From an uncultured Sphingomonadaceae bacterium (GTDB taxonomy: Bacteria; Pseudomonadota; Alphaproteobacteria; Sphingomonadales; Sphingomonadaceae), in the NCBI GenBank assembly GCA_947499255.1, contig CANMNF010000003.1, positions 186,001 to 250,000 on the forward strand: a stretch of 64,000 nucleotides of DNA, written 5' to 3'. How positions within the stretch are numbered: the stretch's first letter is position 1; every line of letters begins with the position of its first letter. The notes under the pieces were generated by a model. That model did not search any database, had not been told where the DNA came from, and saw only the letters and a program-made list of their open reading frames with translations. Made by a program: the position numbers and the translations under genes. Positions 9,143 to 18,115 of this stretch are shown one piece after another.

Positions 9143-10127
9143 CAATTGCTCCCAAATCGCCTTTGCCGACCGTTCCGCCGGCCATTTCCAGCATCTTGTC
9201 GAGGCTCTTTTGTGCATCAGCTCTCAGGCTCTCTTCAATCTCGATGCGCGGTTCCATGTCGCGCAGACACAGATACAGCTTCTCCAGATTGTTGAGCGCC
9301 ATATACGGGCAGATATTGCAATTGCAGTTCCCGTCCGCACCCGGCGCGCCGATAAAGGTCTTTTCCGGCAGCGCCTTTTCCATCTGGTGCATAATATGCG
9401 GCTCGGTCGCCACGATCAGCGTGTCGCCGGGGAAATTCTTCGCATAGGTCAGGATCGCGCTGGTTGAGCCGACCATATCGGCATGGTCGATAATGTGCGG
9501 CGGGCATTCAGGATGCGCGGCAACGGGCGCTTCTGGATGCTCGGCTTTGAGCTTGAGCAGCTCGGTCTCACTAAACGCTTCGTGCACAATGCACACGCCC
9601 GGCCATAACAGCATATCGCGATCAAACTTGCGATTGAGATAGCCGCCAAGGTGGCGATCAGGGCCGAAGATGATCTTCTGATCTTTCGGGATTTGTTGCA
9701 GGATCGTCTCCGCGCTGGAGCTGGTGACGATCACATCGGACAGCGCCTTCACTTCGGTCGAGCAATTGATGTAAGTCAGCGCGATGTGATCGGGATGACG
9801 TTCGCGAAAAGCCTTGAATTTCTCTGGCGGGCAGCTGTCTTCCAAGGAGCATCCGGCATCCATATCGGGCAGCACAACGATTTTTTCAGGCGAGAGGATT
9901 TTCGCCGTTTCTGCCATAAATTTCACACCGCAAAAGGCGATGACGTCAGCATCAGTATCCGCTGCCTTGCGCGATAGCTCCAGCGAGTCACCCACAAAAT
10001 CGGCCAAATCTTGCAATTCCGGCTTCTGGTAATAATGCGCAAGAATCACGGCATTGCGCTCTTTACGCAGGCGATCAATCTCTTCGCGCAGGTCAATACC
10101 GGCGGGGATGGCAGTTTGGTTAGTCAT
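9132..10127 (-). CDS. nadA: Quinolinate synthase A
   Basis: A 331-residue [4Fe-4S] enzyme that condenses iminoaspartate with dihydroxyacetone phosphate to quinolinate in NAD synthesis. Three internally repeated Rossmann-like domains carry the expected cysteines: FCGVKFMAETAKIL, the Cys in AAHPECPPH, and CNCNICPYM near the C-terminus. The N-terminal signature VILAHYYQKPELQDLADFVGDSL is clear. nadB and nadC are not in the window. ATG 10127 gives the standard N-terminus. The last codons overlap a short tandem repeat. Confidence 0.96.
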   Translation of the reverse strand: MTNQTAIPAGIDLREEIDRLRKERNAVILAHYYQKPELQDLADFVGDSLELSRKAADTDADVIAFCGVKFMAETAKILSPEKIVVLPDMDAGCSLEDSCPPEKFKAFRERHPDHIALTYINCSTEVKALSDVIVTSSSAETILQQIPKDQKIIFGPDRHLGGYLNRKFDRDMLLWPGVCIVHEAFSETELLKLKAEHPEAPVAAHPECPPHIIDHADMVGSTSAILTYAKNFPGDTLIVATEPHIMHQMEKALPEKTFIGAPGADGNCNCNICPYMALNNLEKLYLCLRDMEPRIEIEESLRADAQKSLDKMLEMAGGTVGKGDLGAIDGD

Positions 10128-10194
10128 AGAAATTCCCGTGGTGAAACAGTCTTGCCCGTTTCATATAGGCGATGGGCCGCGATTGGCGAGGGGG

Positions 10195-10860
10195 TTACTG
10201 CGTTAAAGATTGCGCAGCAGAAAAGCCTACATTGACTTGCACGTCACCAAACCCGGCGGCTTGCAATGGCAAGGCAAGGTTGCCGCGCACCGCTTCGCGC
10301 GCGGCAGAGCGGGCCAGTTCCATCAGCGCGGGTTCTTTTGCCGCGTCCATCGCAAGGTCTTGGGCAAGCTGCGAGTTTTGGCGGGTCAGATCGTCCTGCG
10401 CTTCCCGCGTGATCCAGATGCCTTCGCGCAGATATTGCGCCCGCGTCTCATCCAGATTGGGCGCGGAGACGATAAGATCGGGCAGCGTCACACTGAGCGA
10501 ATTGGTGTCCGCATCCCACGCCATATCCTCTGCGGTAATGCGTGACATATCCAGCGTATATCGCACCGTAGCCGGGATCACAGCGACCTGGCGGCTTTGC
10601 ACAAGGTCGAAATACCGGCTGTCTTGCGCGGCGACAACGGGTGAGAGTTGCGCGGAAAACACCGTGAGCTCGTTCTGCTTTTCAAAAGCGGCAAGGCTGG
10701 TGGCAACCGGATCACCATAACCACGCGGTCCAAACGCTTCCCAGCCAAGCCACACAATCGCGCCCAGCAACACTGCCACCAATGCCCAAGGCGCACCGCG
10801 CAACCGCGCGGGCACACGGTTATGCTGGGTATCATCAGGATTGCTCACTAGGTCGACCAT
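10195..10860 (-). CDS. DUF4230 family membrane-anchored protein
   Basis: A 221-residue protein with one N-terminal transmembrane helix (WALVAVLLGAIVWLGWEAF) and a periplasmic region with YFDLVQSRQVAVIPATVRYTLDMS, matching the DUF4230 pattern. Function is unknown. The track start ATG 10860 overlaps the upstream MBL gene by 13 nt; a GTG at 10848 placed TAGTG-fashion on that stop is an equally plausible start. It is probably co-transcribed with the MBL gene. Confidence 0.75.
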   Translation of the reverse strand: MVDLVSNPDDTQHNRVPARLRGAPWALVAVLLGAIVWLGWEAFGPRGYGDPVATSLAAFEKQNELTVFSAQLSPVVAAQDSRYFDLVQSRQVAVIPATVRYTLDMSRITAEDMAWDADTNSLSVTLPDLIVSAPNLDETRAQYLREGIWITREAQDDLTRQNSQLAQDLAMDAAKEPALMELARSAAREAVRGNLALPLQAAGFGDVQVNVGFSAAQSLTQ

Positions 10861-11714
10861 ATCTCTGCCTCACAGGCCACTTTGCCGCGCCGCTCCAGCT
10901 CCAGCATATGCGCCAAAACGCTCTGCGCAGCAGCGGGCCTAAGCTTCTCGTTCAAACCTTTATACATAATCGGGACCAGCGCCGCGATGCTGCGCGCCTC
11001 TTCGCCCAAAAGCCGCAAAATCTGCTTCTCGCGCATCCGGCGGTGGCCCATCATACCGCGCACCAATTGCTGCGGCTTTTCCACCGCTGGCCCATGGGCG
11101 GGATAATAGATGCGATCATCGCGGTTATAGAGCTTTTCAAGGCTCGCCATATAATCGGCCATATCGCCATCGGGCGGGACGACGACGCTGGTGGACCAGC
11201 CCATCACATGATCGCCGGTGAACAGCGCGCCGCTTTCTTCCAGCGCAAAGCACAGATGGTTGGAAGTGTGGCCGGGCGTCGCCACCGCACGCAATGTCCA
11301 ACCCTTGCCGGACATCGCTTCGCCATCATCCAGCACACGGTTGGGCGCGTACGTCTTGTCAAACGGTGCATCAATGCGCGGATGCGCGCTTTCCAGCACC
11401 AGCGGCGCACAGCCAACAATGGGTGCGTTCGTCGCGTGCGCCAAAGGGATGGCGGCGGGTGAGTGATCGCGGTGGGTATGGGTGCACATGATCGCGTTCA
11501 CCTGCGCATCGCCAATCGCGGCGGTGAGAGCGGCGAGATGCTGTGTCTCATCAGGGCCGGGATCAATCACGGCGAGCGATTGGGTGCTGCCCACCAGATA
11601 GGTCTGTGTGCCCGTAAAGGTAAAAGGTGAAGCATTGGGCGCGAGCACGCGGCGAACCAACGGCTCAATATGTTCCGCCGTTCCGGTCGGCCAGGGTTGC
11701 GGGGGGAGTGCCAT
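10848..11714 (-). CDS. MBL-fold metallo-hydrolase (LACTB2/glyoxalase II-like)
   Basis: A 288-residue metallo-beta-lactamase-fold hydrolase. Zinc-binding motifs are seen in order: CTHTHRDHSPAA (HxHxDH), ATPGHTSNHLC, GDHVMGW and the late PAHGPAVE. A C-terminal winged-helix segment resembles the LACTB2 group, which includes nucleases and hydrolases of thioesters. The track start (TTG 11750) collides with the glpK start; ATG 11714 or 11723 is more likely. It is divergent from glpK with fewer than 40 nt between starts. Substrate unknown. Confidence 0.88.
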   Translation of the reverse strand: MALPPQPWPTGTAEHIEPLVRRVLAPNASPFTFTGTQTYLVGSTQSLAVIDPGPDETQHLAALTAAIGDAQVNAIMCTHTHRDHSPAAIPLAHATNAPIVGCAPLVLESAHPRIDAPFDKTYAPNRVLDDGEAMSGKGWTLRAVATPGHTSNHLCFALEESGALFTGDHVMGWSTSVVVPPDGDMADYMASLEKLYNRDDRIYYPAHGPAVEKPQQLVRGMMGHRRMREKQILRLLGEEARSIAALVPIMYKGLNEKLRPAAAQSVLAHMLELERRGKVACEAEIWST

Positions 11715-11749
11715 GGTGGGCATATGGAGCGAAAGGAGACAGATTGCCA

Positions 11750-13225
11750 ATGGCCGATAAATTGATCCTGGTTCTGGATGAAGGCACCACCAGCACGCGC
11801 GCCATGTTGTTCACGCGCAAAGGCACGCCAATGGGCAGTGCGCAGGAGGAGTTGACGCAGCATTACCCGCAAGATGGCTGGGTTGAACATGATGCAGGCG
11901 AGATTTGGGACAAAACACTGCGCGCAGCCCGCGCAATGGTCGAGAAAGCGGGCGGGGCAGACAAAATCGCCGCGATAGGCATCACCAATCAGCGGGAAAC
12001 CGTGGTAGCCTGGGACCGTGAGACGGGCGAACCTTTGGCGCGCGCGATTGTGTGGCAGGATCGGCGCACGGCGGGCTTTTGCTCTGAATTGAAGAATGCT
12101 GGCCATGAGGCGTTGGTGCGCATGAAAACCGGCTTGCTGCTCGATCCGTATTTCTCGGGCACAAAGATGCGCTGGATGCTCGATCATGATGGCGAGGTCG
12201 CAGATGCGGCCGGGCGCGGCGCTTTGGCCTTTGGCACCGTTGAAAGCTGGCTGGTGTGGAAGCTGACCGGAGGTGGTGCGCATATTAGCGATGCGAGCAA
12301 TGCCAGCCGGACTTTGTTGATGGCTTTGGATGGCGCGGAATGGGATGCGAATTTGTGCGCCTTGTTGGGCGTGCCGCAAGACGCTTTGCCGCGCATTGTC
12401 GATAATGCCGGGGAGCTGGCACAGACTGCGCCGGAGCTGTTTGGCGGTACAATCCCCATTTGCGGGATGGCGGGCGATCAGCAAGCGGCTACCATCGGAC
12501 AAGGCTGCCTGTCCCCCGGCGAAACCAAAGCGACTTATGGCACCGGTGCTTTCATCCTGGCGAACTTTGGGGCGGATCTGCCAAAGCCGGAAAATCGCCT
12601 GCTCGGCACAGTGCTGCATCAACTGGATGGTCAGCGGCATTATGCGATTGAAGGTGCGGTGTTTGTGGCCGGGAGCTTGATCCAGTATTTGCGCGATACG
12701 CTGGGCCTGATTGATGATGCACAAGAGACAGAAGCGCTAGCCCGTTCTATCGATCATAGCGGCGGGGTTGTGATCGTGCCTGCGCTATCTGGCCTTGGCG
12801 CGCCGCATTGGTTGCCCGATGCGCGTGCCAGCATTTCGGGCCTCTCTTTTGCTTCGGGCAAAGCGCATATTGTGCGCGCTGCCTTAGAGGCGATGGCGCA
12901 CCAGACAGCGGACCTTGCGCAAGCTTTTGCCGATGATGACGTGGAGTGGACCCGGCTTAAAATTGATGGCGGGATGACGGCGAATAACTGGATGGCGCAG
13001 GATATTGCGGACTTTTTGCAGATCGAAGTGATCAGGCCGCAATTTGTTGAGACAACCGCGCTTGGCGCAGCGATGCTGGCTGCGGTGGGTTGCAGGATTT
13101 ACGCTGACTTGGATGCGGCGGCACAAGCGATGATTGGCGAGGTGGAAAGCTTCCAACCGGCCATGTCAGATTACGATCGCAACAGGCGCGACGTCCATTG
13201 GGCGCGCGCTATCGAAAAGCTTTAA
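11750..13225 (+). CDS. glpK: Glycerol kinase
   Basis: A 491-residue FGGY-family kinase producing sn-glycerol 3-phosphate from glycerol and ATP. The N-terminal phosphate loop VLDEGTTSTRAMLF, the GITNQRETVVAWD segment and the C-terminal ATP-site KIDGGMTANNWMAQ are clear. The track start at 11627 lies inside the divergent MBL gene; ATG 11750 has AAAGGAG about 10 nt upstream and gives the standard start MADKLILVLDEG. glpF, glpD and glpR are not adjacent. Its stop overlaps the convergent DUF1465 stop within TTAA. Confidence 0.96.
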   Translation: MADKLILVLDEGTTSTRAMLFTRKGTPMGSAQEELTQHYPQDGWVEHDAGEIWDKTLRAARAMVEKAGGADKIAAIGITNQRETVVAWDRETGEPLARAIVWQDRRTAGFCSELKNAGHEALVRMKTGLLLDPYFSGTKMRWMLDHDGEVADAAGRGALAFGTVESWLVWKLTGGGAHISDASNASRTLLMALDGAEWDANLCALLGVPQDALPRIVDNAGELAQTAPELFGGTIPICGMAGDQQAATIGQGCLSPGETKATYGTGAFILANFGADLPKPENRLLGTVLHQLDGQRHYAIEGAVFVAGSLIQYLRDTLGLIDDAQETEALARSIDHSGGVVIVPALSGLGAPHWLPDARASISGLSFASGKAHIVRAALEAMAHQTADLAQAFADDDVEWTRLKIDGGMTANNWMAQDIADFLQIEVIRPQFVETTALGAAMLAAVGCRIYADLDAAAQAMIGEVESFQPAMSDYDRNRRDVHWARAIEKL

Positions 13226-13692
13226 CGCTGCATCGCCAACCGCGTGCCGAGCCGTTCGCGCAGGCGATGCACTGCGCTTGGCTCCATCGCAAAGTGATCA
13301 CGCCAAGCCCGGTCAAGCCGCGCAATGCGTGCATGCAGCGCGCGCGATTTGCGCACAATCTGCTGCAAATCGATCGGCAGCATCAACAATTGTTCTGCGT
13401 GTCCTGCTGGTTGGGCAGGGGGCAATCGGCCATGGCGGCGCAATTGAAACTCGCTCATATCGCCAGCCAGATAAGCGCGGTGGTTGAGCAGCCATGCCAG
13501 CGAATGCATCAGCAAAGTGGTGGTGCGCAAAGCTTCACATGACAATGCGATGCGTGCGGGCGAGGCATCTTCGGCATAACTTTCCGAAACTGGCGTGTTG
13601 TCAAAGCCCAGCCGCGCCTCCTCCGCCAGAAGCAGAGCTTCATCATAGAGCGCGTCAACAATGGCAGAAGTTATGGAAGAAGGCGTAGGCAT
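13222..13692 (-). CDS. DUF1465 family protein
   Basis: A 156-residue protein of a family found mainly in alphaproteobacteria, function unknown. It contains predicted helices with SALVDALYDEALLLAEEARLGF-type composition and LRTTTLLMHSLAWLLNHRAYL. The track start is GTG 13719; ATG 13692 (MPTPSS) removes nine unlikely residues. No cysteine cluster, membrane helix or signal peptide is seen. Convergent with glpK. Confidence 0.8.
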   Translation of the reverse strand: MPTPSSITSAIVDALYDEALLLAEEARLGFDNTPVSESYAEDASPARIALSCEALRTTTLLMHSLAWLLNHRAYLAGDMSEFQLRRHGRLPPAQPAGHAEQLLMLPIDLQQIVRKSRALHARIARLDRAWRDHFAMEPSAVHRLRERLGTRLAMQR

Positions 13693-13834
13693 CAGATCTA
13701 TGGCGCTAGACCCGCGCACCCGGTGTGACCAGAGCCGCTTAGTTAATTTCCCTCATCAATGTTGCTTTGTCCCGATCAGACACGTGTGCGCCATTGCGGA
13801 TTGTGCCCCAATGATGGCTGGCAAAGATGCGCAA

Positions 13835-14032
13835 TCAGGCGATGATATCTGGCGTGAGATAATCCTCGATCTGTGAAACCTGATCTTTCAAACGCAGCTT
13901 GCGCTTTTTTAATCGGGCGACCTGCAATTGATCCGGCCCACCAGCGTCCGTGAGCGCGGCAATCGCTGCATCAAGATCGCGATGTTCGATCTTTAGCGCT
14001 TGAAGGCGTTTGCGCATTTCATCTTCGGTCAT
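13835..14032 (-). CDS. YdcH/DUF465 small coiled-coil protein
   Basis: A 65-residue highly charged helical protein. The heptad-like stretch RLQALKIEHRDLDAAI followed by LKKRKLRLKDQVSQIEDYL is the DUF465 signature. Function is unknown. A second, shorter DUF465 gene lies divergent 197 nt away, a pairing that suggests paralogues. Confidence 0.85.
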   Translation of the reverse strand: MTEDEMRKRLQALKIEHRDLDAAIAALTDAGGPDQLQVARLKKRKLRLKDQVSQIEDYLTPDIIA

Positions 14033-14229
14033 GATGGGGCCCGGATCTTCATTGGGGCGTTAATTGCGCGTTTCGCCGTGATTGGCCACCATTATGTCGT
14101 GCTACGCAATTGCCGGATTTGGAAAGTTATGTTTTGATGACAATTGCGCGGCGATAGTCGCATTGGCGAGTCGTCGCGGAGCCTAGGATGGGCCGAGCGA
14201 ACTTGGCCAATGATGATAGGAGCACGCAG

Positions 14230-14385
14230 ATGGAATCTACGCATGAAAGCGCCCTGCAAACCAAGCATGAAGGGCTGGATCGTCGGTTAAAAGCGGAACT
14301 GAACCGACCCTCTCCTGACCTCACGAAAATCCAGACACTCAAAAAGATGAAACTGCGCATCAAGGAAGAGTTGCAGCACATTTAA
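14230..14385 (+). CDS. YdcH/DUF465 small protein (second paralogue)
   Basis: A 51-residue protein with LQTKHEGLDRRLKAELN and IQTLKKMKLRIKEEL, the same DUF465 pattern as the divergent neighbour. The track start at 14188 is replaced by ATG 14230, which has TAGGAGC about 9 nt upstream. The 197 nt between the two paralogues hold no other gene; it is the likely site of both promoters. A strong hairpin follows the stop. Confidence 0.8.
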   Translation: MESTHESALQTKHEGLDRRLKAELNRPSPDLTKIQTLKKMKLRIKEELQHI

Positions 14386-14391
14386 TCGCCG

Positions 14392-14454
14392 CATGGGCGG
14401 AGGGAGCCGGATTGGCGTATCCATCGAAATGGCGTCAATCCGGCATTGCCCATG
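14392..14454 (+). terminator. Long nested hairpin between ydcH-like gene and ptsP
   Basis: The inner stem pairs GCCGGATTGGCG (14406-14417) with CGTCAATCCGGC (14433-14444) over 12 bp including one G-U, then a 3-nt bulge, then CCAT/ATGG closed by a CGAA loop. An outer arm pair CATGGGC (14392-14398) and GCCCATG (14448-14454) flanks it. No T-run follows, so it is not a textbook intrinsic terminator. It may end the ydcH transcript or fold in the ptsP leader, 36 nt before its ATG. Confidence 0.5.
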
Positions 14455-14490
14455 ATTTGCAAACATATTCCTGTGCTATAGGCGGTAGCC

Positions 14491-16764
14491 ATGCCGACCG
14501 CCGCTAACTCTGCACGTACGATTCTTACCAGCCTGCATGAGGTTATGGCAGCGCGTACTCATGCGCAGGCCAAGCTTAATCAGGTTGTCGAAACGATCGG
14601 CGAAGCTCTCGATAGCGAGGTGTGTTCGATTTATTTGCTGCGCGGCGGAATGCTGGAACTGTATGCCACGCGCGGGCTTAATCAGGCCGCTGTGCACGTC
14701 ACCCGGTTGGGCGTTGGCGAAGGGCTGACAGGCACGATTGCGCAGAATATCGAAACGCTGAACCTTGATGAAGCGGCCAAGCATCCAGAATTCCAGTTCC
14801 GCCCGGAAACAGGTGAAGACAAATTCCACAGCTTTGCCGGCGTGCCTATTGTTCGGCGCGAACGTGCAGTGGGCGTTCTTGCGGTGCAGCATGTTGATCC
14901 GCGCCGCTATGAAGATGTTGAAATCGAAGCGCTGCAAACCACCGCGATGGTGCTCGCTGAACTGATCCACAATGCCGAATTGGTGGATGCCGAAGAACTT
15001 GATCGCCTGCCCGAAGCGCAATCAGGTCAGCTGGTTATTGATGGGATGGAGCTGGTCAAAGGCTTGGCCAGTGGCAATGCGGTTTTCCATCAGCCGCGTA
15101 TCCAGATCGAACAGACCGTTGCCGAAGATATCGAAGCCGAGCGCCAGCGCGTCTATCTCGCCTTTGACCGGATGCGCGAGCAGATCGATCATATGACCGG
15201 GCAAGCCGATTTTGGCGTGGGCGGAGAGCATGAAACCGTGCTCGCAACCTATAAGATGTTTGCTTATGACGAAGGCTGGTCGCGCCGCATCAACGAAGCG
15301 ATTGATTCAGGCCTTACCGCCGAAGCCGCGATTGAACGTGTGCAACAACATACACGTATGCGCATGCGCGAGATTTCCGATCCGTTATTGCAAGACCGGA
15401 TGCACGATCTTGAAGATCTGTCCAACCGCCTGATCCGCATCGTTTCTGGCCAATTGGGCACAGCTGCACAAACTGGCCTGCGCGGCGATTCCATTTTGCT
15501 GGCGAAAAATCTCGGCCCGGCTGAGCTGCTTGAATATGACAAGCGCCGATTGAAAGGCGTGGTGTTGGAAGAAGGCTCTGCCACCGCGCATGTGGTGATT
15601 GTGGCGCGCGCCATGGGTATTCCTGTGGTGGGCCGGGTGCGCAATGTTCGCGGGCTGGTGCGCGAAGGCGATCACATGCTGCTCGATGGCGATGGTGCCA
15701 GTGTAACCGTGCGCCCGGCGCAAGGACAAATCAGCGCGTTCGAAGCGCGCTTTGCCCGCAATAAGGAAAAGCAGGCAGGCTATGCCAAGCTGCGCGATGT
15801 CGAACCGATCACGCGCGATGGGCAACGCATTGAAGTGATGATGAATGCAGGCCTGCGCGATGATGTTGGCATGGTCAGCGTGACGGGCGCGGATGGCATT
15901 GGTTTGTATCGCACCGAATTTCAGTTCCTCGTCTCCGCCGCTTTGCCCGCGCGCGAGCGGCAGATGCGCCTGTATCGCGAAGTGTTGGACGCAGCAGCTG
16001 GCAAGAAAGTGATCTTCCGCACGGTCGATATTGGCGGCGACAAATCGCTGCCATATCTCGTGAATGAAACAGGGCGTGAGGATGAAAATCCCGCCATGGG
16101 CTGGCGCGCATTGCGCTTGGCGCTGGAACGCGAAGGCTTGTTAAAAGCGCAAGCGCGCGCACTGCTCGAAGGGGCGGCGGGCCGCGAATTGAATGTGATG
16201 TTCCCCATGGTGAGCGAACCGTGGGAATTCGATGCGGCGAAAGAGGTGTTCGACAAACAGCTCAAATATCTGCGCCAACGCAAGCATCAATTGCCAACAT
16301 CGATCCGGTATGGCGTGATGTTGGAAGTGCCATCCTTGGCCGAAACGCTCGATCTGTTGATGGAACGGGTGTCCTTCATCTCCATCGGCACCAATGATCT
16401 GACGCAGTTTCTGTTCGCAGCGGACCGCGCCAACCCGATGCTGGCATCGCGCTATGACTGGTTGAGCATATCGATCATGCGGTTCTTATCGCGCGTCACA
16501 AAAGGCGTTGAAGGGCATAAGGTTGATCTGGGCGTATGCGGTGAAATGGGCGGACGCCGGTTGGAGGCGCTGGCTTTGATCGGCCTTGGCATCAGGCGCT
16601 TGTCCATCACGCCCGCTGCCGTCGCGCCGATCAAGGAGCTGGTGTGCAACGTGGATACCGCTGACATCACCGCCGCAATGGATGGCTGGCTGGCCAATCC
16701 GCCGGTAAGTTTGCGCAAAACATTGCAGGAATGGGCGCAAGCACGCGGAATTGAGACTGATTAG
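14491..16764 (+). CDS. ptsP: Phosphoenolpyruvate-protein phosphotransferase PtsP (nitrogen PTS enzyme I)
   Basis: A 757-residue enzyme I of the nitrogen-related phosphotransferase system. An N-terminal GAF domain (about residues 15-165; LGVGEGLTGTIAQ) is followed by the EI helical domain, the phosphohistidine domain (active His in SATAHVVIVARAMG; the usual TSH is TAH here) and the PEP-binding barrel (GADGIGLYRTEFQFL, FRTVDIGGDK, VCGEMGG with the catalytic Cys). It takes phosphate from PEP and passes it to NPr (PtsO) and EIIA-Ntr (PtsN), neither of which is in the window. ATG 14491 is the start. A hairpin sits just upstream. Confidence 0.94.
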   Translation: MPTAANSARTILTSLHEVMAARTHAQAKLNQVVETIGEALDSEVCSIYLLRGGMLELYATRGLNQAAVHVTRLGVGEGLTGTIAQNIETLNLDEAAKHPEFQFRPETGEDKFHSFAGVPIVRRERAVGVLAVQHVDPRRYEDVEIEALQTTAMVLAELIHNAELVDAEELDRLPEAQSGQLVIDGMELVKGLASGNAVFHQPRIQIEQTVAEDIEAERQRVYLAFDRMREQIDHMTGQADFGVGGEHETVLATYKMFAYDEGWSRRINEAIDSGLTAEAAIERVQQHTRMRMREISDPLLQDRMHDLEDLSNRLIRIVSGQLGTAAQTGLRGDSILLAKNLGPAELLEYDKRRLKGVVLEEGSATAHVVIVARAMGIPVVGRVRNVRGLVREGDHMLLDGDGASVTVRPAQGQISAFEARFARNKEKQAGYAKLRDVEPITRDGQRIEVMMNAGLRDDVGMVSVTGADGIGLYRTEFQFLVSAALPARERQMRLYREVLDAAAGKKVIFRTVDIGGDKSLPYLVNETGREDENPAMGWRALRLALEREGLLKAQARALLEGAAGRELNVMFPMVSEPWEFDAAKEVFDKQLKYLRQRKHQLPTSIRYGVMLEVPSLAETLDLLMERVSFISIGTNDLTQFLFAADRANPMLASRYDWLSISIMRFLSRVTKGVEGHKVDLGVCGEMGGRRLEALALIGLGIRRLSITPAAVAPIKELVCNVDTADITAAMDGWLANPPVSLRKTLQEWAQARGIETD

Positions 16765-16873
16765 GCCAAAGCCCGGCACAAAGCTTTGAGAACCCCTTGA
16801 CTTGCAGCCTTGGCGCAATGCAACAAGCGGCTACAGGATCGCATGTAGGCTTCGATCTTGTGCCGGAGCAACG

Positions 16874-17992
16874 ATGTCCGAGGAAATTAAAGAGGTCGCA
16901 GCAGGCGCGCCCGAACCGGGCGTGGGCGAAATATTGCGTGCGGCCCGTGAGGCAAAGGGCCTCTCTCTCGAACAAGTCGCATCTGAAACACGCATCTCCA
17001 TGCGGCATTTGCAACAGATCGAAGCGGGGTCTTTTGAAGGCTTGCCGGGGCGCACCTATGCTGTGGGATTCGCCAAGAGCTTTGCCAAGACGGTGGGCCT
17101 CAATCAAAATGAGATCGCTGATAAGGTCCGTGCTGAGATGGAGCTGGAGCCGATTTCCACCCCGGTCAGTTCTGATTTTGAACCCGGCGATGCCTCACGC
17201 GGGCCAAGCGGGCGGTTGGTGTGGTTCTCGCTGTTTGCTGTCGTGCTGCTTTTGGCGGGATTGTTCTTTGCCGGACAACATGTCTTTGGCGGCGATGTTG
17301 AATGGGACCCGATGGTTGAGGATTCGCCCTCCGGTGAAGAGATAATCGCCGCCGATGATGACGCGGATGACGTGGCCATATCGGATGCATCTGGATCAGT
17401 TGTGTTCACCGCGCAGGACGCTGTCTGGGTCCGCTTTACTGACGCGGCCGGATTGGTGCTGATGGAAAGCGAAATGGCGGCGGGCGAAAGCTTTGCGGTT
17501 CCCAGCGATGCAGATGGGCCGTTGTTGATCACCGGGCGGCCTGATCTGTTGGAAATCACCATTGGCGGACAAAGCGTGCCCAAGCTGTCCAATGAACCTG
17601 AAACGATAGTGGATGTGCCGGTAAGCGCGGCGGCATTGCTGGCCCGCGATGCACAAACATTGCCAGAGCAGGTCGAAGTGGACACGGATGCAACGCCGAG
17701 TGCACCACGCACAAGCCAACCAACACCCGCCGCTTCGCCAAGTGCAGCCCCTGCGCGATCAACGCGCGATGCTGGCGCGGATGCCGGAGCCAGGGCAGGT
17801 GCCCGTGCCGGTGCGGATGCGGGAACTGAAACGCCAGCTGCACGGCCTCAGCCAAGTTTCGTATCGGAGCCGGTTGTGCAGGAATTGGATCCCACGCCGC
17901 AGCCTCAACAGCCAGTGCCAGATAGCGATGCAAATTCAGATCAGGAAGCGGCCGAAGAGCCATCGGACGAAGAGACAACCCAAACCCCATAA
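16874..17992 (+). CDS. RodZ-like helix-turn-helix membrane protein
   Basis: A 372-residue bitopic protein. The N-terminal HTH (GEILRAAREAKGLSLEQVA, EAGSFEGLPGRTYAVGFAKSF) is the RodZ/CdsZ type, followed by one transmembrane helix (LVWFSLFAVVLLLAGLFF, about residue 115) and a periplasmic DUF4115-like domain (QDAVWVRFTDAAGLVLMES). The C-terminal 100 residues are low-complexity: AGARAGARAGADAG and Pro/Gln/Glu runs. RodZ links MreB to the membrane in cell-shape control; that role here is inference. ATG 16874 has GGAGC upstream and replaces the track start at 16802. Upstream of cpoB. Confidence 0.8.
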   Translation: MSEEIKEVAAGAPEPGVGEILRAAREAKGLSLEQVASETRISMRHLQQIEAGSFEGLPGRTYAVGFAKSFAKTVGLNQNEIADKVRAEMELEPISTPVSSDFEPGDASRGPSGRLVWFSLFAVVLLLAGLFFAGQHVFGGDVEWDPMVEDSPSGEEIIAADDDADDVAISDASGSVVFTAQDAVWVRFTDAAGLVLMESEMAAGESFAVPSDADGPLLITGRPDLLEITIGGQSVPKLSNEPETIVDVPVSAAALLARDAQTLPEQVEVDTDATPSAPRTSQPTPAASPSAAPARSTRDAGADAGARAGARAGADAGTETPAARPQPSFVSEPVVQELDPTPQPQQPVPDSDANSDQEAAEEPSDEETTQTP

Positions 17993-18115
17993 CAATATTA
18001 TAACGAGCCGGGGATTAGAGGGCTTGTACGGGCTGTCTCTCCAGCGTTAATCGTCTATCTCACTGCGCACTGCCATAAGGGCGGCTTACAAAGTGATGAC
18101 GGAGGAATTCTGGGA

